64,000 nt of DNA from Yponomeuta sedellus (taxonomy: Eukaryota > Arthropoda > Insecta > Lepidoptera > Yponomeutidae). Made by a program: the position numbers and the translations under genes. Where the stretch lies: positions 18,412,861 through 18,476,860 of the forward strand of contig OW203727.1 in the NCBI GenBank assembly GCA_934045075.1. The letters run 5' to 3'. Every line of letters starts with the position of its first letter. Positions within the stretch are counted from its first letter, which is position 1. The notes below the pieces were generated by a model, which worked only from the letters and a program-made list of their open reading frames with translations, made no database searches and had not been told where the DNA came from. Positions 56,425 through 64,000 of this stretch are shown one piece after another.

Positions 56425-57129
56425 TTGTTTTTGAAATGGGGATAATTCACGTATAAAAAAAATATTTTCGCATTGAAGCTAAGAGGAAATTCTGTTTTTT
56501 TAAATACTTAAATGATCTATGAAGCCCCAAAAGTTTCAGAAAAGATTTTACGAAAGACCCAGTTGTGAATTCCAAACAGAGGTAAAAAAATGGTACAACA
56601 ACGTTTCAGAACGTGGTGACCAGTAGTTTTTTTTATTAGTAGCCAACACATCATCCTAATTTATTGCAACTGTGAGTTCACAAGATGTTGGTAAAATTAT
56701 TAGTAACATCATGGAGCCCTTAGTGCATATCAAATTTTTTTACGTATTATTTACTCACGTGCTCATTTACCTTATTTCAATAATAGTTATACACTTGCGG
56801 GGTACAAAAGGTTAGCATGAATACCACCAAAAACTAAGGCCAGTCTTTCGTGTGTTCCTAGTCAGTGCTTACAGCAAGCCACGCTACTAGATCCATTCTT
56901 GAGATTACATATTGGAAAAATAGAATGAGCTCAGCTGTTAACTAAGGAAATGTTTGCACCGAGACGTTTCACTCTAACTTTGGCTAAATATACATTTTGA
57001 GCTGAGGCAGCAACTGGTTTGTTTTTTACACTGGTAGGTACCAAGGAAACCACGAGAATATCGGCCAAATTGATCCTTTGCGCTTGATTTTAAAATTTAA
57101 AATTAGGAGATCATGCTATGACTACCTTT
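56425..57129. other. No gene seen
   Basis: Unassigned AT-rich sequence. Confidence 0.45.
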
Positions 57130-57353
57130 TTGGTATAGCCGTGAGGGTGCTTGGGTACAAAGACAGAGGTCATGGGTATGATTCTCACATCGGGCCTCCG
57201 TAATTTGTACAAGTAGCTCAGTCTGGGTGTATTTTCATGTTTTGACGTGCTTGCCTGGTTACCTCAGTACAGGGTATCCGTGTTTGGGACCAGGTCAAGT
57301 GATTGTGTTTTGTGGAAGTTATTCATATTATTTAACCAAATGCCATACAAGAA

Positions 57354-57710
57354 CGGGTTAGTGCATTAAAAGTAATATAATCATGTGGGTACAGTCGATA
57401 TCATTCCGATGTAAAACCTAACTGCCAAGTAGGTACTCGGGGCTGCAAGTGATGCGAATTACTTCAGCCAGATCTCGCTGCCTGTACGTAATATAGAGAA
57501 TATTGTAGTGGTTCAAAATTTCACTGATGCCGGTGAGTCGCCTATTAGCTCAGTTGGAAAGAGCGCTGGCATGGATAGCCAGAGGTCGTGGGTTCGATTC
57601 CCGGCATGGGTGGAATTTTTAGCCTCTACTAATTAGAAGCTAAAAATTCCACCTATGCCGGGGTTTTTAAAATTGTCCTTAGCACGGGTTAGTGCATTAA
57701 AAGTAATATA
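57354..57710 (+). mobile_element. SINE-A, tail-to-head dimer with inner inversion
   Basis: Perfect 12-bp target duplication GCCATACAAGAA (57342-57353 and 57711-57722). Starts in the tail (CGGGTTAGTGCATTAAAAGT), then a full unit. A short reversed tail (GAAGCTAAAAATTCCACCTA) is inserted before the final tail. Confidence 0.9.
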
Positions 57711-57845
57711 GCCATACAAGAAGTTAGGTACTTGTGTCAAAAAGTTTCTCTTACATCTCATGAACTCAGTGTCAATTTACGAGTATTTTACAATAATTTT
57801 CTACAAACTGTCTCTGTCGAGTAACATTTTAACAGTCTTGTATGT

Positions 57846-57972
57846 AAAACACGATTCCTTAAATATCTCTTATGGACACTTTAACTCGTCTGTGGTGAAG
57901 AAAAATGCGGAGGAAGAGATTATTAAAAGCGTCTCTTAGAATCTGAGAAGTGTTTTAGAGGAATCGTAAGAC
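57846..57972. mobile_element. MITE-H
   Basis: AAAACACGATTCCTTAAATA and, reversed, ACGATTCCTCTAAAACACTT. Similar ends at 6085, 21831, 43153 and 63940. Confidence 0.5.
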
Positions 57973-58671
57973 CGTTAGTGTTTTAAGACGCATAAACTTC
58001 TCACATGTAGTAGAGGCATCGTAATGTTAGCTTTAAGTTAACTTTACAAAAACATAGCCAGTGACTTGGCCTTCAAGAATTGTGCTTTATCTTAGTGGCT
58101 CTAGAACCATCTTTACACTTTTTCAGAAATCCAAGTGCCTGTCAAGAGATGAGCTTCCTTTTTATCTAAAAATGCTGGTGGGGCTGTGTCAGGTTACAGT
58201 GGGTTACACACTATTTCACTCTCTTAGTAAGGGTGAATTAACCCTTTAAATGAAATTTGGTTGCGCACTTCCGGCTTCTGAAGCTGATGCAATCCCTTTG
58301 CGGTGCAATTTCGCAACCGGTTGTGAAAAAATATTTTTTATTGTTTGCCGGCAACTAGTTGCGAATAAAGATTTTTTTTATTTATACTCAACTAGTTGCC
58401 AACAAAAAATACTTCGCCTAGCCTTACTTAATTTTTTTGCCTTACTTCACATTATCCATTTATTTTCTTTTTATCTAATAATTGTCTCTTATTACAACCG
58501 TAGCGTATTACAAACTTATACCTGTAAAACCATTCATCTTTGCTACAAGACATGCTTTGCCTATTGTGGGAGTCAACAACTGCTTAACAATATAATGCTT
58601 AACAATAATAACCGACTAATGGCAATTAAATATTTTTTATTTATTTTATTTTATTCAATGTTAATGAATTG
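57973..58671. other. No gene; local hairpin
   Basis: 58350-58410 contains CAACTAGTTG twice in an inverted setting around a T-rich loop. The open frame 58250-58672 spans this and has no recognisable domain. Confidence 0.4.
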
Positions 58672-59040
58672 AGCGGTGGTAGCTCAATGGGTAGAACCAT
58701 GGACTGGCAAGCGAGAGCCCCACGTTCGATCCAGAGTGCGGGCATGTACCAATGACTTTGTTTAATTTCAAAGTTACGTACATTTGCGAATTTGTAGTCG
58801 CAATACCACACGCTAACTGTGAACGAAAACATCGTGAGGAAACCCGCGGCTTGGTTGGCGCCGCACGTATTGACTAATCTTTCCTGTGGGCTAGGCCGAC
58901 TAAGCTGTCAGGATGGTATAGGTGCTGGGCAAGCCTACACCATCTATAAAACCATGTCCCAGGCACTACAGCGTCGGAGTGGTCCCTTCACCCATCTGGT
59001 GTGAGTGAAGATACCACTGGACGCTGTATAAATCATCTCA
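58672..59040 (+). mobile_element. SINE-C, full copy
   Basis: GCGGTGGTAGCTCAATGGGT, GTTCGATCCAGAGTGCGG, AACCCGCGGCTTGGTTGG to GACGCTGTATAAATCATCTC. Reference copy of the family (about 365 bp). Confidence 0.85.
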
Positions 59041-59550
59041 TTAATTAAATGCAAAAAGGCCAATACTATTATGTTAATGAACTGCACACGTTTTCGTTAC
59101 CGGCGGTTTCAGCAAGAGACTCCCTATTACCGAATTGAGAGACGTTTCACGTCAAAATATCATCGTTCTCACAATGCGTACTTTAATTGCCTGAGAAATA
59201 AAGTAAACCAACCTTCGTCAGGAAAAAAGACTATCTTCTGTTCGGCCTAATTGCTCTTTCCTCGTGGACTAATTCTGTTCCACCCCCGGTTACATTTTTT
59301 CCTTACCTCGCCCTTCGCAATTTAATCCAGCTTTTACGATGTAACTGCCCCGAATTTGCTGGATAAATGGGAACATCTCGTCCTTGTATGCTCAGTGGAA
59401 ATAAAAAGTATTTTTTTTTGTTTCCTGTTGTGATAAAGGGCCGTTCTGTGATCGCTCGTTTTTCGTTTCCCAATCTGGAATCTAGTGTCAGGGGCACTAA
59501 AGATTGTTTTTCGAATGTCTTTTTAGAGCAACGAGTTTGTATGTTTGAAA

Positions 59551-59620
59551 AGCGGTGGTAGCCCTGTAGTCTCTCACTCCGAAGCGAAAGACCCAGGTTC
59601 GATTCCCAGTGCGGGCGGGA
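59551..59620 (+). mobile_element. SINE-C head fragment
   Basis: AGCGGTGGTAGCCCTGTAGT and GGTTCGATTCCCAGTGCGGG. Confidence 0.65.
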
Positions 59621-59635
59621 AGAATAAAAACAATC

Positions 59636-60080
59636 GTTTTTATAAAAGATATTCACGGATGTTCTTGGCAATAATACTTTAAAGTCGAAGCTCATTGACC
59701 CTACGCTGAAAGTAAAACAATAATGCGGTTAGTAATACAGGCTGTAGAAAATTGCTATTTTACAAAAGATATTAACAAATATTCTTGACAAAAATTCCCT
59801 AAAGTTAAAAGCAATAAAATTTAAAAGTCGAAGACCTTTGACACTAGATTCTACGCTAAAGTGAAACAAAAATGCTGTAAGTAACACAGGCTGTAAAGTA
59901 AAAAAATGCGATTCCATAAAAGATATTCACATAATTATGTTCTTGGCAATAATACTTTAAAGTCGAAGGCTCGTACTTTAAGCTCAAAGGTCACTAACCC
60001 TAGATTCTACGCTGAAAGTTATAGAAAAATCCTGTAAGTAACACAGGCTGCAGTTTAAAAATCGCGATTTTATAAAATAA
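59636..60080 (+). repeat. Minisatellite, about 3 units of 130-180 bp
   Basis: Each unit has AT(A/T)AAAAGATATT, CTTTAAAGTCGAAG, CTACGCT(G)AAAGT and GTAA(G)TA(A)CACAGGCTG in the same order. Units start near 59640, 59758 and 59912. Confidence 0.75.
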
Positions 60081-62529
60081 ACATTTACTAGTGGCTCTAA
60101 CAGACCCGATTGGTGCTGAGACCCTTTGCCGAATTAACGCAGCCTGTTGACACTAGTAAATATATTAACCGAATATCTCATTATCAGATCTGCTCATCTG
60201 CGAATGGGATAACGAAGGCATTCCTGTTAGCGATGTTCCGAGCGCTAGTTTCAGTTTGTCTTTTGTGTTGGCAATGGGTATTTACTCGGCTGTGTACAGG
60301 CTTTTAGGCCTATTGAAGATGGTAGCGGAGGTGCCGGCGTTTGTATGGACATTGGTAGTCTACCCCTGATAGAGGTTCTTAATTAAGCAATGGTCGCCGG
60401 AGACTTTGTGGAGAACTTGCATACAGAATTTTTTTAATCCCATTGGAGAGGAAATGTTGAGAGATCGTGGTTACTTTTTTCCTCGAGGACGTTTTATAAT
60501 CTAAACCAAAAAAAAGCAATTTCTAGTCACATGGTACAAAAACGCACCATATAAACCGGTCTCAAACTATCACGTCATAAGGTTCACGCCTTATTTTGTA
60601 AGAAGCTTTTATCAATATTTTAGTTATTTCGTATAATTATGTTTTTTAAATATACACACTTAAATCCAATGATGATGGCAAAATTTTTTTAATTCAAGAA
60701 TTTTTGTTATTTTGCATTGACACGGGTCTGTAAAACAGACACGGGTCTGTAATCGCATAGTAGGGCTGTGCAACATTGTATATGTCTATATATCTTGTAT
60801 TCTTTTCCTATTTAAGCATATACATGTGTGCGAATTTTATTTGTAATTACATTTATCTTTTTATCAATATAATTACAGCTAATTATTCATTTGCGTATAA
60901 CTTTATTTGTATATTATTGTAGCTTACTCTGTCATTTAATTAAAACTATTTAAGTTTCTTTTTCATTCTGTATAGATAATATGTATTCTATTGATATAGG
61001 TTTTATTCTATACAACATATAAGATATGGTACTGCCCATGCTTGTTCAAACCGCAGTCTGTGACGCTCGTGGGGTAGAATCTGGCACTGATGAAAATCAG
61101 CGCTGAAGGCTAGTCCATCAGCATACTGCGGAGTCAGTTGCCATTTATAGCAGAAGGGACACGCCGTGACCTTTCGTTTTTCTTCTTTGTTTTTGTTTTT
61201 TGTGAATGCCATGTTTAGTAATATGTTTTAAGTTTGTTTTGTTACTGTGGCGTGTGCACTGTTTCTATAATAAATGTTTTTGTTCTTCTTCTTCATTGTT
61301 TGAGACATGTACAACCCTGAGATTTTTTTTTAAATCATTTCCCATATGTTTGTATTCCAAGTAGATACTTACCATAAAAACTGCCACTACAAGTTAAACT
61401 AGGCGTCCATTCCATCGATCAAAATCTTAATATTTTTTAGGAAAACGTACTCCAAGCTTAAGGGTCTTTTCCCATTTGGTCCTTAAAGAGAGTTTACAAA
61501 TTATTGTAAAAGCTGGAACTCATGCATTATAGTGGCTTTAATTATATATATATTTGACGATTTAAATTCTTCCGTATTATAAAAAGTAAGTGATATTGCA
61601 CTCCAAGATAGAGAACACTTTATTGCACATAAAAATGGATATTACACAGATATTTCTTAACCTAAGAGTACAGACGGTGGCGTTATCACTAAAAGTGATC
61701 TCTTCCAGACAACCTTTGGATGAACTGGACCAAAACATTAGAAAAGGAAGTAGATTAATAAAAATTTGAGGCAAGTTCCCCATAGTAAAGAGTAACACGT
61801 ATGTTGGTACGCTTTGTTAACACGTATGATTAATTCCATTAACTTGATGAATTTTGAAGTTTAGATTTTTGTCATGGAGTCATGCATATTCGGAATACAA
61901 CATAATATCCATAGAAAGGGTGCCCTAAAATTGACGCAAGATTAAAATTTTCCGCAGTAAATTGTTGGGCAGCCTGAAAAATATAACATAGGTAAATATA
62001 GGTATGTACTTAAAGTACACCTCCATCATAAATCTCTTTATAGTACATAAAGAACCAAGTACAGAAGTACATTAAGAAAAACTACTTGACAAGTAGAGTA
62101 GGCAGCCGAGAAACCTTTGCATTTTAATTGCAACCTGGCCGGTAACTAAACGGCGTAAAGTGCAACCATGTTAGGATTCACTGTACGTTTAATATCACAA
62201 CCGGGGTAAGTTGTAAACTATGTTGTCACGTTCAAGTTTCCAAGTGATATTTGAACGGTATTTGTAGAGTATTTCAAAAGGAAGCTGTGACACAAATCCA
62301 ATATCTGTGAACAGAAGACCCAACATGGTACTATATTGTGCAAATTGTGAAAGTTTGCCTAGTATACAAATAAGTAGGTACATTAAGAAATATTCTGGCC
62401 CAAGGCGAAATTCATGCTTCACAATTTTTTTGCGTGTCATAGCGCTTCTATGTACCTCTAATTATTTCCTTATCTGTGTGAAAGTTTGTTTTAATTTAGG
62501 ATTCACGATGAAAATTAATTATTATTATA
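60081..62529. other. No gene; reversed LINE tail at 61603-61760
   Basis: GATAGAGAACACTTTATTGC and TCTTCCAGACAACCTTTGGA match 50740-50880 in reverse. The minus frame 61212-61003 (MAFTKNKNKEEKRK..CPFCYKW..) has no recognised family and is not called. Confidence 0.45.
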
Positions 62530-62890
62530 TTGGCCAGTGGCATCTTCACTCACACTAAATGGGTGAAGGAACTACTCCGACGCTGTAGTGCCTGGGACAT
62601 GGTTTTTATAGATGGTGTAGGCTTGCCCAGCACCTATACCATCCTGACAGCTTAATCGGCCTAGCCCACAGGAAAGACTAGTCAATACGTGCGGAGCCAA
62701 CCAAGCCGCGGGTTTCCTCACGATGTTTCCCTTCACCGTTAGCGTGTAGTATTGCGACTACAAATTCGCAAATGTACGTAACTTTGAAATTAAACAAAGT
62801 CATTGGTACATGCCCGCACTGGGGATCGAACCTGAGGCTCTCGCTTGCGAGTCCATGGTTCTACCCACTGAGCTACCACCGCTTCCACCG
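62530..62890 (-). mobile_element. SINE-C, full copy, reverse
   Basis: GCCAGTGGCATCTTCACTCA to CCCACTGAGCTACCACCGC, collinear with the reverse of 58672-59040. Confidence 0.85.
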
Positions 62891-63717
62891 TTGGTTTTAA
62901 CTTAGGATTCACGATGAAAATTAGTTATAAACATCCGTAATCATAATTATATTAAAAGGGTCTATACGAGATTATTTATTACGAAAACGTAATCAACTTT
63001 GTTTCACTTTGATTCCCGACGTTAATAAATATTAAATAATTGCTTTTAGACCAGTACGTATGAGCATCGTGAGTTATTCAGAAATATTATTATATACATT
63101 CGTGAGTCTGTCTGTCTAGATTCTGTCAGTCTATGCGTCCGTTCATCTATCTCTCTGACCTATGTATCGTACATATCTGCGTACGTACAATACACGTACC
63201 TTTTTATCTAAAAATTGTGTACTACAACGAACTAAAACAACTCTAGTGTAAAACACTATTATTTATTAATTTAATTATGTGAGCATATATTTTAATCAAT
63301 ATGGATGTACGATTCATTATTATTATTGTCAATTAATTTAATTATACGTGAATCTATTTTAATCACTATGGACATACGTCTGAAATGAATATATTGAACT
63401 GAATTGCATTTATTGAGTTGAACGTTTTATGTATTTCTATTCAGTGGCAGTGAGCTGTCCTACACCGGCGGTAGGTACAGAGTGACGGATTTACATAACA
63501 CGACCAAAGAAAGTGCTTTATGGAACTGGATTTGTGTTATTAATGATGCCGGCTAAATCTAATAGAATTAAGTCAGGATTATTGTTATGACAATGAATAG
63601 TGGCGGGGAAATCTACCTCAGTCGTTTATCGAGCTTTGGGGCAACTGATACGCTACAAAAACACAAGAATAGCTTGATTTCGTACAATGCCTTCGGTAAA
63701 AGACTAACTGCTTTATT
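62891..63717. other. No gene seen
   Basis: AT-rich, with locally repeated TTAATTTAATTAT(A/G)TG blocks near 63270 and 63335. No coding signature. Confidence 0.45.
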
Positions 63718-63757
63718 CAAAAACCTATTTAGAGGCTAAAAATTCCACCAATGCATT
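63718..63757 (-). mobile_element. SINE-A tail, reverse only
   Basis: CAAAAACCTATTTAGAGGCT and AAAAATTCCACCAATGC. Confidence 0.7.
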
Positions 63758-63819
63758 TATTTATAAAAAAAAAAAACATTCCCTTGTAACGGTGCAAACC
63801 TCTTTACACCATTTTTATT

Positions 63820-63955
63820 TCACCCTTAAAACACTCTAGAACACTGTCCAAAATAGTCTGTGGTGGATATTTTACATTTAAAAAACGATTAAATTCACAT
63901 TCACACAGATTAAATAAACTGAATCTAAAGATGCTCTAGAGGAATCGTATTTTTA
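63820..63955. mobile_element. MITE-H-like element at window end
   Basis: CTTAAAACACTCTAGAACAC at the left and GATGCTCTAGAGGAATCGTA at the right, similar to 57846-57972. Confidence 0.45.
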
Positions 63956-64000
63956 TTTATTTCTAAGACCGATTTTTTTCTCCGACATTATCCAAGATTT

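Noticed and set aside
61003..61212. Small Cys/His-containing frame (MAFTKNKNKEEKRK, CPFCYKW) on the minus strand
   Set aside because: No recognisable family, no supporting exon structure, and only 70 codons.

Overview
This is animal nuclear DNA, most likely from a moth or butterfly. The evidence is AT-rich sequence, short consensus introns, two host genes of clear animal type, and a dense load of tRNA-derived SINEs, RTE/Jockey-type LINE ends, mariners, hAT and Harbinger relics and MITEs whose sequence styles are typical of Lepidoptera. The order is inferred; no database search was possible. Labels such as SINE-A or MITE-X are local to this annotation.

Two host genes can be assembled exon by exon. 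(1) 192-1543, minus strand: a complete three-exon BolA1-type mitochondrial protein (124 aa), including a 22-nt first coding exon. (2) 24068-45334, plus strand: a complete eight-exon allantoicase (369 aa), whose two homologous halves are visible and whose introns (up to 6.4 kb) are full of transposons. A third, doubtful unit lies antisense in allantoicase intron 6 (37283-40177). It is a YqaJ/lambda-exonuclease-fold nuclease fragment, broken by a short palindromic insertion, with two possible upstream exons.

Layout: 0-1.5 kb BolA1; 1.5-24 kb intergenic, almost entirely repeats, including a Harbinger relic (12.8-13.7 kb) and a nested stack of tandem duplication, mariner, LINE and a SINE-like element (13.7-17.65 kb), then a 478-bp foldback (18.9-19.4 kb); 24-45.3 kb allantoicase with an intronic hAT bounded by a perfect 8-bp target duplication; 45.3-64 kb intergenic, with short perfect palindromes, a second mariner (55.4-56.4 kb), a minisatellite and many SINEs.

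The two host genes are not functionally linked: BolA1 acts in mitochondrial Fe-S cluster handling and allantoicase in purine (uric acid) breakdown. The most unusual signal is the SINE-A family. About ten copies occur, most with exact target-site duplications. Many begin with an inverted piece of their own 3' tail with a different junction each time, and others are tail-to-head dimers. A second SINE family shows one similar 5' inversion.
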